Source: Chloroflexota bacterium (GTDB taxonomy: Bacteria; Chloroflexota; UBA11872; VXOZ01). From it: 64,000 bases of DNA. The notes beneath the pieces are model-generated. The model was not told the origin of the DNA and searched no databases. It was given only the letters and a program-made list of their open reading frames with translations. The stretch spans positions 262,915 to 326,914 of the forward strand of contig CATQHC010000002.1 of assembly GCA_958295775.1 (NCBI GenBank). Reading direction: 5' to 3'. A program made the translations under genes and the position numbers. Position 1 is the first letter of the stretch, and the number at the start of each line of letters is the position of its first letter. Positions 30,649 through 39,753 of this stretch are shown piece by piece.

Positions 30649-32172
30649 ATGGAGTACGTGGAGTCGCTCCGCTATCTCTACTCCTTTGCCGATTGGGAGC
30701 GCGGCATTGGGTTTGGCGCAAGCGCCCCGCCCCGTTTTTCCCTGGACCGAATTACGTCGCTCCTCGGTGTTCTGGATAATCCGCACCAGCGCTTTCCCAG
30801 TGTTCATATCGCCGGCAGCAAAGGCAAAGGGTCCACTGCCGCCACTGTAGAGTCGATACTCCGCTCTGCCGGAATTCGTACCGGCCTCTACACGCAACCG
30901 CACCTCCACACCTTTCGCGAACGCGTCCGCATCAACAATGTTCCGGTTGCAATAACAACCTTCACGCGCCTTGTAGAACGGATAGCGGCGGCTGCGGGTA
31001 TTCTGCAGTCCGAACAGCCGCACTTGGGTCAACCAACGACATACGAGTTGGCCACCTGCTTGGGTTTTCTGTGTTTTGCGGAAGCTGCCGTGGACATGGC
31101 GATCGTTGAGGTCGGCTTGGGCGGGCGGCTGGACGCCACGAATGTGCTCGCGCCCTGTGTGTCGGTCATCACATCGATCAGCCTTGAACATACCGCCATT
31201 CTTGGCAATACCCTCAGCGCGATCGCTCGCGAGAAAGCGGGTATCGTCAAGCAGGACGGACTGCTGGTGCATGCGCAGAATTCAATGAGCGTGATAGACG
31301 TGTTTCAGGAAGTCTGCGCCGAGCGCCGCGCTCGGATAGTTGCCGCGGACGCGGACCGGTGTGAATTACTGGCTGCTGACATGGCTTCCGCTTCTGCGGC
31401 AGTCGCCGGTGTCTGCGTTACCGGCAATTCCATTGCAGCGCCCGCCGAGAGTGGCGCGGCGAACCCGCCAAGGCCGGAGCGTTTGGCGGATGGCACTAGA
31501 CGAGAAACCGCTACCGGCGACCTTCCGGCCTCAAACTGCGCGCAGCCTGCGCAGATGTGCAGAATCTGGGCGCTGGGCGAGGAGCGCACGGTGCGTTTTC
31601 CTCTGCTTGGCCGGCACCAGCGGCTTAATCTCAGTGTAGCCCTCGCGGTCATCGATGAGCTGGCCGCGCAGGGTTTGTCCCTATCCGTTGATGAGGTTTG
31701 CAGTGGGATAGAGTCTGTGGTGTGGCCCGGACGCTTTGAACAATTGTCCGCTTTGCCGCTCATCATTGCCGACGGCGCGCACACTCCGGATGCGTTGGTC
31801 TATTTGCGCGAGACCTTGGCGGAGCACTATCCTGGGCGTAGCATTAGCTGTGTCTTGGGGGTGAACAGAGACAAGGACACCGGTCTACTGTTGGATGCGC
31901 TGCTGCCGTCAATCGATGGCCTCATCGTGACAAAGTCTCGCCACCCCCGCGCCCAAGATCCGCAGGAAGTTGCGGCAGTCGCTGCAGGTAGGGCGCCGAC
32001 AGTCGTTGCGGCGAGTGTTGCGCAGGCAATCTCGTATGGAATAGACAGTATGGCAAGCGATGGAATCCTGTGCGCCACCGGTTCGCTCTTTGTCGCGGCG
32101 GAGGCCCGGGAGGCGCTGGGCTTGGCCGCAGCCATAGACCCGCCGCTGGAAACTCCAGGGAATCTCGCATAA
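30649..32172 (+). CDS. folC: Folylpolyglutamate synthase / dihydrofolate synthase
   Basis: Adds glutamate to dihydropteroate or folates in an ATP-dependent step. The 507-residue protein has the Mur-ligase P-loop GSKGKGST (residues 56-63), the early SLDRITSLLG, VEVGLGGRLDATN and the ISLEHTAILG histidine motif. It is longer than the usual 420-450 residues because of a low-complexity insert around residues 250-305 (Pro, Ala and Arg rich), between the central and C-terminal domains. The start is ATG 6 bp after folE. Confidence 0.92.
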   Translation: MEYVESLRYLYSFADWERGIGFGASAPPRFSLDRITSLLGVLDNPHQRFPSVHIAGSKGKGSTAATVESILRSAGIRTGLYTQPHLHTFRERVRINNVPVAITTFTRLVERIAAAAGILQSEQPHLGQPTTYELATCLGFLCFAEAAVDMAIVEVGLGGRLDATNVLAPCVSVITSISLEHTAILGNTLSAIAREKAGIVKQDGLLVHAQNSMSVIDVFQEVCAERRARIVAADADRCELLAADMASASAAVAGVCVTGNSIAAPAESGAANPPRPERLADGTRRETATGDLPASNCAQPAQMCRIWALGEERTVRFPLLGRHQRLNLSVALAVIDELAAQGLSLSVDEVCSGIESVVWPGRFEQLSALPLIIADGAHTPDALVYLRETLAEHYPGRSISCVLGVNRDKDTGLLLDALLPSIDGLIVTKSRHPRAQDPQEVAAVAAGRAPTVVAASVAQAISYGIDSMASDGILCATGSLFVAAEAREALGLAAAIDPPLETPGNLA

Positions 32173-32196
32173 GCAACGGGAAGACTACACAAGCGG

Positions 32197-32823
32197 ATGG
32201 TTCGTCTACATTTGGTCCGTCACTGTCAATCGACCTGGAACAGCCAGGGCCTGATTCAAGGCCAACAAGACCCGCCGCTCTCCGTGGAGGGTCAAGCGCA
32301 GGCACAGGCGATTGGAAAACGTTTGCACGGGGAAGCGCTTGGCGGCATTTACGCGAGCGACCTGGCGCGCAGCTACGACACCGCGCAGGCTATCGCGAAA
32401 TCCCATGGCCTACTTGTGGTGCGGGACAGTGATCTACGCGAGCGTGCGTATGGAGACTGGGAGGGCCGGCGGCTGGTCGATCTCATGGCAAACACTGCCG
32501 ACTGGGAACAACATCGCCACAATCCCGATTGGGCACCCGCAGGCGCTGAAAACGGTCACGAACTATTTCGGCGAACGCAGGCCGCGCTGCGGCGCATCGT
32601 GCATCGGCACGACGGGCAAACCGTAGTCGTCGTTATGCACGGCGGCGGCTTGCGGACGTATTTCTGCCAGATCTTCGGCCTAAGTCTCGAACATTACTGG
32701 CAAATTTCCGTCGCGCACGGCAGCCTTTCCATCGTCGACTGGCAGGATACGGATGCGACGCTGATTGCGTGGAGTGACACTTTTCATCTCAGCAGCATAC
32801 CGGCCGTCAGCACCATCTACTAG
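32197..32823 (+). CDS. Histidine phosphatase family protein (phosphoglycerate mutase-like)
   Basis: 208 residues. The phosphohistidine motif is LVRHCQSTWN (R8-H9), with Cys replacing the more common Gly or Ala of RHG/RHA. Further family motifs are GQQDPPLSVEGQAQAQAIGKRL, YASDLARSYDTAQAIA, the acid ERAYGDWEG, and VVMHGGGLRTYFC with the second histidine. This resembles alpha-ribazole phosphatase or broad phosphatase members more than true glycolytic mutases. With cbiZ upstream, a cobalamin-related CobC role is conceivable but unproven. It starts 24 bp after folC and ends 11 bp before the next gene. Confidence 0.85.
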   Translation: MVRLHLVRHCQSTWNSQGLIQGQQDPPLSVEGQAQAQAIGKRLHGEALGGIYASDLARSYDTAQAIAKSHGLLVVRDSDLRERAYGDWEGRRLVDLMANTADWEQHRHNPDWAPAGAENGHELFRRTQAALRRIVHRHDGQTVVVVMHGGGLRTYFCQIFGLSLEHYWQISVAHGSLSIVDWQDTDATLIAWSDTFHLSSIPAVSTIY

Positions 32824-32834
32824 GGAGTGCGCCC

Positions 32835-34193
32835 ATGCCGCCGCACCACTGGGAAGAGCGCCCCACCTCGGCCTTGTTCACCGATCTCTATGCCCTCACC
32901 ATGCTCCAGGCGTATGTGCGGGAGGGTATGGCAGAGAAGGCTGTCTTCGACTTCTTCGTGCGCCGCTTGCCGCAAAATTGGAATTACGTCATCGCGTGCG
33001 GCCTCGCCGATGTGCTCCATTACTTGGAAAACTTGACGTTCTCGGCGGACGAACTGGATTTCTTGGCCGAATTGGGCGGCTTTTCGCAGGAGTTTCTTGA
33101 TTACCTGGCGGGATTTCGCTTCACAGGCGACGTGTACGCAATGCCTGAGGGCACCATTGCCTTCCCACTGGAGCCGCTTATCGAGGTTGTTGCTCCTCTG
33201 CCGCAAGCGCAGTTGGTTGAGACCTTTCTCATCAACCAGGTCCACTTGCAAACGCTCATGGCATCAAAGGCGGCGCGCGTAGTGCACGTGGCGCAAGGGG
33301 CAACAGTGGTGGACTTTGGGACGCGCCGGGCCCACGGTACCGACGCGGCAGTTAAGGGAGCGCGCGCCTTCCACGTAGCGGGCGTGGCGGCGACCTCAAA
33401 CGTGCTGGCGGGAAGAATCTACGGCATGCCGGTCAGGGGCACAATGGCACACAGTTACATTCAAGCACACGATGATGAATTGGAGGCGTTGCGGCAATTC
33501 ACGTCGCTCTATCCGGAGACGGTATTGCTGGTTGACACCTATGACACCTTGGCAGGCGTGAAGAAGGTCGTCACACTGGCCCAGATTCTGGGCAACAGTT
33601 TCAATGTACGTGCCATTCGCCTGGATTCCGGCGATCTGGCGACGCTGGCGCACGCTGCCCGGCGCATACTGGATGAGGCGGGTCTTCACTGTGTCGAGAT
33701 CTTTGCCAGCAACAGCCTCGATGAGTATGCGATTGCCGAGTTGGTGAGCAAAGGCGCGCCGATCGATGGGTTTGGCGTGGGCACCCGCATGAGTGTTGCC
33801 AGCGATGCGCCCACACTGGACTGCGCTTACAAGCTTGTTTCGTACCGCGGGCGCGGGCGCATGAAACTCTCCGCGGGCAAGTCCTCGCTTCCCGGCCGCA
33901 AGCAAGTGTCTCGCCTGCAGGAAGGCGGCATGTATACGCGCGACGTCATTGCCTTGGCAGACGAACACCTAGCTGAAGGCGAGCCACTGCTGGTTCCCGT
34001 CATGCGCGAAGGGAAGTGTTTGCCGGCCGGGCAGGGCACGCTATCAGCCGCAAGGGAACGCGCGCAGCAGCAACGGGATTTGCTCCCACCTCGTCTGCGC
34101 TCTTTGGATGCCGCTAATCCTCCCTATGAAGTGAGGATTAGCGAGTTACTAGAATCTCAGCGCGACCAACTACGGGCAGCGCTCGAATCCTAG
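32835..34193 (+). CDS. pncB: Nicotinate phosphoribosyltransferase
   Basis: NAD salvage enzyme joining nicotinate and PRPP. The 452-residue protein starts with TSALFTDLYALTMLQAYV, has VFDFFVRRLPQNWNYVIACG, the FGTRRAHGTDAA motif with the regulatory/catalytic histidine, GTMAHSYI, LLVDTYDTLAGV and IRLDSGDLATLA, all typical. A second candidate reading, a nicotinamide-type enzyme, is less likely from length. It is the last gene of a run starting at cbiZ. The ATG follows AGGGAGTG. Confidence 0.92.
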   Translation: MPPHHWEERPTSALFTDLYALTMLQAYVREGMAEKAVFDFFVRRLPQNWNYVIACGLADVLHYLENLTFSADELDFLAELGGFSQEFLDYLAGFRFTGDVYAMPEGTIAFPLEPLIEVVAPLPQAQLVETFLINQVHLQTLMASKAARVVHVAQGATVVDFGTRRAHGTDAAVKGARAFHVAGVAATSNVLAGRIYGMPVRGTMAHSYIQAHDDELEALRQFTSLYPETVLLVDTYDTLAGVKKVVTLAQILGNSFNVRAIRLDSGDLATLAHAARRILDEAGLHCVEIFASNSLDEYAIAELVSKGAPIDGFGVGTRMSVASDAPTLDCAYKLVSYRGRGRMKLSAGKSSLPGRKQVSRLQEGGMYTRDVIALADEHLAEGEPLLVPVMREGKCLPAGQGTLSAARERAQQQRDLLPPRLRSLDAANPPYEVRISELLESQRDQLRAALES

Positions 34194-34289
34194 AGGATCA
34201 ACCCAGGAAGGGCGCAAATGACTCACTGAAGATTCCAGCGCTGGAGTTGCAGCGTCGCGGCTAGAACTCGTCTCATTTGTATTCCAAAA

Positions 34290-35426
34290 TTACCCATTGC
34301 GCAGCGCATCTCTCCGGCGATGGAGAAAATGAACGATGTCATTGTAGCTAACCACGTCGAATTCGTTCATCTCGCCGTTCATCACCATGACGTGGCCCAG
34401 GCGGCTTGCTTCCAGTTGCTCCAACGCGTCTTCCAAGGGAGTCGTTGGCGTCAGGATGTCGTCGGGCGCACATTCTCTCATGATGTCTTGGGCTTGTGTG
34501 TGCGACCAATGCACCCGCGCCACGGGACGGATCTCGTGCGCGGTGACAGTGCCTAAGAGCATGTGATCCCGCATGACGGCAAGAACGCTTGGGTTGGGAT
34601 CGTCTGCCAAGAGGTAATCGTAGACGAGCGTTTGCAGCGTCGTCTCGGGAGCGACAAAGGCAACATTGCTCTTGGGAACGTCTCCGACCGTGACGCCGGC
34701 CAGCACGGCGCCATCCTGGGCATCTTGCTGGGCCATCCCTGCCGCGTTGTGGACGAACAGGCCCAACAGAATGAGCAGCGCGCCGCGTATCCACTCCGTT
34801 TGAATCACGAGTGTATAGAGCGCCAACCCAATCAGTACGAAACCCAGTAAATGACCCATGAAGACCGCAACTTTGGTGGCTAGCTGGAAGTTGCCCGTAA
34901 ACTGCCAGATGGCAGCCCGCAGCGCCCTGCCGCCGTCCAGCGGCAGCGCGGGAATGAGGTTGAAGAAGGTGAGAAAGAGGTTGGCAAAACTCAGATAGAA
35001 GACAACCCTGCCGCCAAGACTCCAATGGGGTTGTATCACGCGATATAGCGCAACGAACGTGATGAACAAAGCAAGGCTGCACGCCGGTCCTGCGGTGGCA
35101 ATGAGGAACTCATGCGCCGGTTTCCGGGCGTCGCGCGCGAGGGTGGAAATACCGCCAAAGATGAAGAGGGTGATGCCCCGCACCGGGATGCCAAGAGAGC
35201 GTGCGACGAGCGCGTGGCAAAGCTCGTGGGCAACCACCGAGCTAAAGAACAGGCCGCTGGCCGAAGCGCCCACCAGCCAATATGCGGGGGCCGCGAGACC
35301 GGGACGCTCAAAGGGAAAAATGGCGAGGGAAAGAGCGGCGGTGGCCAATCCGGCCGCAATGAGCCAGGTGTAGTGAATCGCGAGCGGGATGCCAAACAGA
35401 TGCCCCAAGCGAAACGACCCGGCCAT
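34290..35426 (-). CDS. Site-2 protease (M50) family membrane peptidase with CBS domains
   Basis: 378 residues from the ATG at 35426, chosen because AAGGCAAGGT precedes it and MAGSFRLGHLFGIPLAIHYTW is the usual N-terminus. The open frame extends to 35528. It has about six membrane segments, zinc motif H67-E-L-C-H71 and the third ligand in FNLIPALPLDGGRAL. The C-terminal 130 residues form a CBS pair (VPKSNVAFVAPETTLQTL... and CAPDDILTPTTPLEDALEQL...), as in SpoIVFB-like group III S2P proteases. It probably cleaves a membrane-bound regulator in response to a nucleotide signal. The substrate is unknown. Confidence 0.9.
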   Translation of the reverse strand: MAGSFRLGHLFGIPLAIHYTWLIAAGLATAALSLAIFPFERPGLAAPAYWLVGASASGLFFSSVVAHELCHALVARSLGIPVRGITLFIFGGISTLARDARKPAHEFLIATAGPACSLALFITFVALYRVIQPHWSLGGRVVFYLSFANLFLTFFNLIPALPLDGGRALRAAIWQFTGNFQLATKVAVFMGHLLGFVLIGLALYTLVIQTEWIRGALLILLGLFVHNAAGMAQQDAQDGAVLAGVTVGDVPKSNVAFVAPETTLQTLVYDYLLADDPNPSVLAVMRDHMLLGTVTAHEIRPVARVHWSHTQAQDIMRECAPDDILTPTTPLEDALEQLEASRLGHVMVMNGEMNEFDVVSYNDIVHFLHRRRDALRNG

Positions 35427-35980
35427 ACCTTGCCTTACATAGCTGTGCTCTGCCCCTGCGGAATATACGATACCGTAGTTTGCGGGATGCGCCAAGACCA
35501 CCGGCCCTCTATGCAGGGCTAATGGCACCTCAGTCTATTCTAAGTGAGCTTCATTTAAGCGCTCTCACATGTAGGCACCAGGCAAATGACGCGCTCAGAT
35601 CTACCAACCAGATGGCAACGCCACAGCAACGGAAGAGACGAATCGGGCTGTGATACAATGCCGTAAACCGCATGCATTTCTCTCCCACGACTGTCCGCTC
35701 AAGTGAGCAGAGGTCTTTCCAGTTCTTTCAAATGGCTCCGCAAAGCGGTCTTGGCCCATGCGGGCGATGGAGAATTACCAGTGAATCGGCTTCCACGACC
35801 AACCCATCCAGGCTACTTTGAGCGCAAGAGCGTTCGGGCCCGCCGCTCACGGTAGCGCGCTGCATCCGCGAAGAGTCCGCCTGCCCTTCTCATACCCGCT
35901 TAAACTATTCTTCACCCGCCAATTCAGTTACCGTACGTAGTGTAGATTGCCTTGAGCTATGACTGGAGACCGACCACTCA
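35427..35980. other. Divergent intergenic region, S2P protease and DNA ligase
   Basis: About 550 bp. An extended -10 element TGATACAAT lies at 35651-35659 on the plus strand, but more than 300 bp before the ligase ATG. I see no RNA gene or repeat. Confidence 0.35.
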
Positions 35981-37762
35981 ATGACACCGCTTGCTGACGC
36001 CGCTGAGTCCGAACAAGAACCGGCCTCACTTACTTTCCATCAGTTGACCGGCTATTTTTCGGCCCTCGATGAAACTCGCAGCCGCATCCGGATGATGGAG
36101 TTGCTGGCGGACCTCCTTACCAAGACGCGCCCGGAAGAGGTGGACAAGGTGATCTATCTCCTACAGGGACGGGTCGCGCCGCTCTACGCGCCGATTGAAT
36201 TCGGAGTGGGTGAGCAGCTTACGGCTGAAGTTGTCGCTAAGGGTACAGGAGTTGCCTTGGAAGACGTGCATCGCCGCTTTGAGGAAATTGGCGACTATGG
36301 GTCCGTGGCGGAGGAACATATCGCACGGGAGCAGAGCTCGCTGACGGTGGTGCAGGTCTTCGACTGTCTCACAGAGGTCGCACTGACCGAGGGTGAAGGG
36401 TCGGTAGCCAAGAAGGTCTCGCTGTTAGCCGACTTGGTGTGTCAAGTGGGCAAGCAAGAAGTGCGTTACCTGCTGCGCATTCCCTTGGGCCGTCTGCGGT
36501 TGGGAGTCGGCGATCCTACTGTCATGGATGCGCTTTCGTTTGCCCGCACGGGCACGAAAGACCATCGCCCGGCAATTGAACGGGCCTACAGCATTTGCTC
36601 CGATTTGGCGACGGTCGCCAAGGTCTATTGGCGGGCGGGCGTGGACGGCTTGCAGCAAATCCAGGTGACGGTCGGCACGCCGGTAATTCCGGCAGCATCA
36701 GAGCGTGAAAAATCCATGGAAGACCTGATCGTGCGTCTCGGCCGCTGTGCGGTGGAACCCAAATTTGACGGCATTCGGTGTCAGGTGCACTTTGACGGCG
36801 AAAAGGTGACCATGTACTCTCGCCATTTGGAAGACTTCAGCGACATGTTTCCGGATGTCGCTGCCGCCGTGCGCGCACAGGCGGCCGGCCACACCTTTAT
36901 TGCCGATTCCGAAGCGCTGGCGTTTGACATTGAGACCGGCGCATTCCTGCCGTTCCAGATGACGACCCAGCGGCGGCGCAAACACAACGTGGACGAGATG
37001 GCGGAAAAGCTGCCGCTCCGGCTGGTCCTCTTCGACTTGCTCTATCTCGACGGCACCGACCTGACCCGTCAGCCCTACACCCACCGGCGGGAAAAGATGC
37101 TGGGATTCCTGAATGAAGGCTCGGTGTTGCAGGTTACGGAGAACATAGAGACCGAAAGCGTCGCTGAGATCGAGGCTTTCTTTGCCGACAAGGTGGAGCA
37201 CGGTTTGGAAGGCGTGATGGCGAAGAAGCTGGATTCGCTCTACCAAGCCGGGCGCCGCAGTTTCGACTGGATCAAGATGAAACGCTCGTACCAGGGCGAG
37301 TTGTCCGATACCGTCGATTGCGTTGTCTTGGGGTACTGGTACGGCAAGGGTGCGCGCTCGAAGTTTGGCATCGGCGCACTCCTTCTTGGTGTGTACGACA
37401 AGGAACGTGACCTTTTTGTAACGATTTCCCGCCTCGGCACAGGTTTCTCGGAGGAGGAATGGGTGCAGATGCGTGAATTACTCGGTAAGGGAAGGGCGGA
37501 ACAAATGCCGGCCCGGGTGGAAGCCGAGATCGAGCCGGATGTATGGTGCACGCCCACGCACGTGGTAGAGATTCAAGCCGACGAGATTACGCGCAGTCCC
37601 ACGCACACCTGTGGCAAGCATGGCGGCGACGGGATGGGCTACGCGTTGCGCTTCCCACGGGTCATTGGCTTCGTCCGTGAAGACCGCGGCCCTGAGGATG
37701 CGACATCAGTGCGGGAAGTGATTAGGCTCTATACGGTGCAGGCGGAGAAGGGCAATAAGTAG
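35981..37762 (+). CDS. ATP-dependent DNA ligase (archaeal/eukaryal type)
   Basis: 593 residues. The N-terminal DNA-binding domain (1-200, LTKTRPEEVDKVIYLLQGRVAPLYAP, VAKKVSLLADLV, IPLGRLRLGVGDPTVMDAL) is followed by the nucleotidyltransferase domain with the adenylated lysine K261 in VEPKFDGIRCQVH. Next are EALAFDIETG, EGVMAKKLDSLYQAGRRSFDWIKMK and a C-terminal OB domain. This matches archaeal Lig and bacterial LigB-like enzymes, not NAD-dependent LigA and not short LigC/D forms. It probably serves repair, and no Ku or polymerase partner is adjacent. It is monocistronic. Confidence 0.92.
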   Translation: MTPLADAAESEQEPASLTFHQLTGYFSALDETRSRIRMMELLADLLTKTRPEEVDKVIYLLQGRVAPLYAPIEFGVGEQLTAEVVAKGTGVALEDVHRRFEEIGDYGSVAEEHIAREQSSLTVVQVFDCLTEVALTEGEGSVAKKVSLLADLVCQVGKQEVRYLLRIPLGRLRLGVGDPTVMDALSFARTGTKDHRPAIERAYSICSDLATVAKVYWRAGVDGLQQIQVTVGTPVIPAASEREKSMEDLIVRLGRCAVEPKFDGIRCQVHFDGEKVTMYSRHLEDFSDMFPDVAAAVRAQAAGHTFIADSEALAFDIETGAFLPFQMTTQRRRKHNVDEMAEKLPLRLVLFDLLYLDGTDLTRQPYTHRREKMLGFLNEGSVLQVTENIETESVAEIEAFFADKVEHGLEGVMAKKLDSLYQAGRRSFDWIKMKRSYQGELSDTVDCVVLGYWYGKGARSKFGIGALLLGVYDKERDLFVTISRLGTGFSEEEWVQMRELLGKGRAEQMPARVEAEIEPDVWCTPTHVVEIQADEITRSPTHTCGKHGGDGMGYALRFPRVIGFVREDRGPEDATSVREVIRLYTVQAEKGNK

Positions 37763-38014
37763 GAGTAGCAAAGAGCACGCCAAGGGTGCTGTGGTAGGAG
37801 TCTACGAGCGTGGTAGTTTGGCCAGAATTGCGCAGAAGTTGGTTGCCGAGGAGCGGGTTTCCAGCAAGTGCGGAGATATAACGCAAGCATGGGCACCTCA
37901 CTCGCAAGATTTCCTACTGTACCTAAAGGGATCATGCAGAGGGTTACCGGCTATGAAAGAGTCAACAGTGTTTGAGGGTGTGTCTAGGAAGCGTCCCAAC
38001 ATGGAGTTTACTCG

Positions 38015-38602
38015 ATGACAGTTGAAACGGACATGGATTCCCAGTTTGCCGCGGCGTATGCAGACTTTGAGAAAGCGAAACAAAGGCTGGTTGAACTGCG
38101 CCGACAGGCGCCGCCGGAGCCGGTTGCGGACTATGAACTCACGGGCCCGGACGGCGGGGTGCAGCTCTCCGCGATGTTTGGCGAGAAGTCTGACCTGATC
38201 CTGATACACAACATGGGCTCGGGTTGCCCCTACTGCACGATGTGGGCCGATGGCTTCAACGGCGCGCTGCAGCACTTGGAGAGCCGCGCGGCATTTGTGG
38301 TCGTCTCACCGGACGCCCCCGAAATTCAACAAAACCTCGCGCGAAAAAGGGGTTGGCGATTCCACATGTTTTCCGCCGTAGGCACCACATTCATCGAGGA
38401 TATGGGCTTTGGATCAGAGGAAGAGCATTTCGACTCTCACGCCATGCCCGGTGTTTCAGCCTTCCACAAGAACGAGGACGGCTCAATCGTGCGCGTATCC
38501 CAGGACTTCTTCGGCCCCGGCGACCTCTACTGCGGGGTCTGGCACCTCTTCGAGCTCCTGCCGGACGGTCCGGGCGACTGGGCACCACAGTTCGAGTACT
38601 AG
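38015..38602 (+). CDS. DUF899 thioredoxin-fold protein
   Basis: 195 residues. The centre has a thioredoxin-like fold with a redox-like C-P-Y-C motif (NMGSGCPYCTMWADGFN, about residues 70-85), then FVVVSPDAP, FHMFSAVGTTFIEDMGFG, MPGVSAFHKNEDG and DLYCGVWHLFELLPDG, which is the pattern of DUF899 proteins. The family's reaction is not established. Reduction of a disulfide or peroxide is a reasonable guess. A GGAG lies upstream of the ATG at 38015. It is probably monocistronic. Confidence 0.83.
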   Translation: MTVETDMDSQFAAAYADFEKAKQRLVELRRQAPPEPVADYELTGPDGGVQLSAMFGEKSDLILIHNMGSGCPYCTMWADGFNGALQHLESRAAFVVVSPDAPEIQQNLARKRGWRFHMFSAVGTTFIEDMGFGSEEEHFDSHAMPGVSAFHKNEDGSIVRVSQDFFGPGDLYCGVWHLFELLPDGPGDWAPQFEY

Positions 38603-38641
38603 AGTCGTTTGTGGGTGCGAGAATGACCTTGGTCCGGTACT

Positions 38642-38677
38642 TAGGTATTCCTGACAAAGAAGAACTGCGAATACCTA
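38642..38677. terminator. Inverted repeat, possible terminator after DUF899
   Basis: TAGGTATTC (38642-38650) and GAATACCTA (38669-38677) are perfect 9-bp arms with an 18-nt loop, 39 bp after the DUF899 stop. Only a short T run (GTTTG) follows, so intrinsic termination would be weak. An operator is the alternative. Confidence 0.35.
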
Positions 38678-38816
38678 CGTGTTTGAGTCGATGCGATATA
38701 TACGGTGAATGCAGGCGACTGTTAGTGGTCCACTAGCTGTGTCTGTTTCACATTTCTAACACTATTAAACCCGGCCTGCGCTGCATTTCACGGTGTCTAC
38801 CTGCAATCGCACTATT

Positions 38817-39035
38817 CTATTCGGGACGTATCTCTATGCTGTTGATTTCAATTGGGAAGGTCTCAACCAAGTAGAAGAAGGCCACAGCAGCCGCAACGAA
38901 AACTGCAAATCCGATTGAGCGTCTGAGAATAGAAGACTTGGGCTTCACCACCCAGATAACTCCAAAAATAGCGCCGACGATGGCGGCTACAACTGAGATA
39001 ATCCATAGAGTGAGCGAAGTGCTCAAGTCTTCCAT
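38817..39035 (-). CDS. Small two-helix membrane protein, unknown
   Basis: 72 residues. Two hydrophobic helices (about 9-30 and 42-60) are separated by a short basic loop (VVKPKSSILRRS), and the short tail reads EINSIEIRPE. The ATG at 39035 has an AGAGAGAA-like site upstream. I do not recognise a family. Coding potential is moderate: the frame is intact, the composition fits a membrane protein, and there is no competing gene. Confidence 0.5.
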   Translation of the reverse strand: MEDLSTSLTLWIISVVAAIVGAIFGVIWVVKPKSSILRRSIGFAVFVAAAVAFFYLVETFPIEINSIEIRPE

Positions 39036-39165
39036 ACTATCGTTCTCTCTGAACTGACGGGCAAGCTCCCAGCCCGCGACGAGTGTTGTTGCCTGGGCTG
39101 GTTAGAAGCGCTCCGGTGTTCCAGGCAAGGCGTATTATAGCAAAATGCAACCGGGGGATTGCGGC

Positions 39166-39573
39166 TTACTTTAGCGGTAGGCCAATGTCCTCAGCCAGCC
39201 AGGCGCCGGCCAAGATACTCTCAATCGCCTCGCCCAGAGAGTCCAGCGCTTTATCGAAGATTTCCGCAAAGCGCTCCCGTGTTACCTCGTCCGGAGCCTC
39301 GCCGAGTTCACGGTAGTAGCACCCGGCATAGAAGCATTGGTATGGGAAATAAGGGCACTCCGGCCGCGGCGTGAAGCCCATGAGGCGCAGGGCATCCACT
39401 TCTCGAAAGCGTCGGCGCAAGGTGCGGGCCTGCGGCAGCAGGCGCACGTGCAGCACGTAGAGCTGTTGCTCGCCCGTGTCGAGCAGGCTGAGCACCGCCT
39501 CAATGCGCCCCTTGCTCGCCCGTCTTAATTCTTGGTCTGTGTGTCCGAGATGTCCCTCTGCCTGCGAACTCAT
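39166..39573 (-). CDS. Unknown protein with a Cys-rich motif
   Basis: 135 residues, mostly helical and charged. The middle holds C-P-Y-F-P-Y-Q-C-F-Y-A-G-C-Y-Y (about residues 73-87), a cluster of three cysteines among tyrosines that could bind metal or form disulfides. The helices before it (EVDALRLMGFTPRP) and after it (RERFAEIFDKALDSLGEAIESIL) look like a four-helix scaffold. I do not recognise the family. A 16-bp inverted repeat lies 19 bp upstream of its start. It stands alone, between the small membrane protein and the metal pump. Confidence 0.6.
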   Translation of the reverse strand: MSSQAEGHLGHTDQELRRASKGRIEAVLSLLDTGEQQLYVLHVRLLPQARTLRRRFREVDALRLMGFTPRPECPYFPYQCFYAGCYYRELGEAPDEVTRERFAEIFDKALDSLGEAIESILAGAWLAEDIGLPLK

Positions 39574-39591
39574 GGTACTCTCATTTTCTTT

Positions 39592-39607
39592 TTGAAAGTT
39601 CTTTCAA
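39592..39607. promoter_or_regulatory. Inverted repeat, operator-like
   Basis: TTGAAAG-TT-CTTTCAA, a perfect 7-bp dyad with a 2-bp centre, 19-34 bp upstream of the ATG at 39573 (minus). The position suits a repressor site or 5'-leader hairpin of the unknown Cys-motif gene. No regulator is adjacent. Confidence 0.45.
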
Positions 39608-39753
39608 TCACGTGGCAGGCCGGCATAAAGCTTTCGTGAAAGAGCCGTCTGCACACGTCGATCATGCCGCCCTGTCTATAGTATGACGGCGATTCAGGTA
39701 AGGACGCTTTCCGGCCCATGGCTTGGCTGTTGAGATGTTCGAGCCCTATCCGG

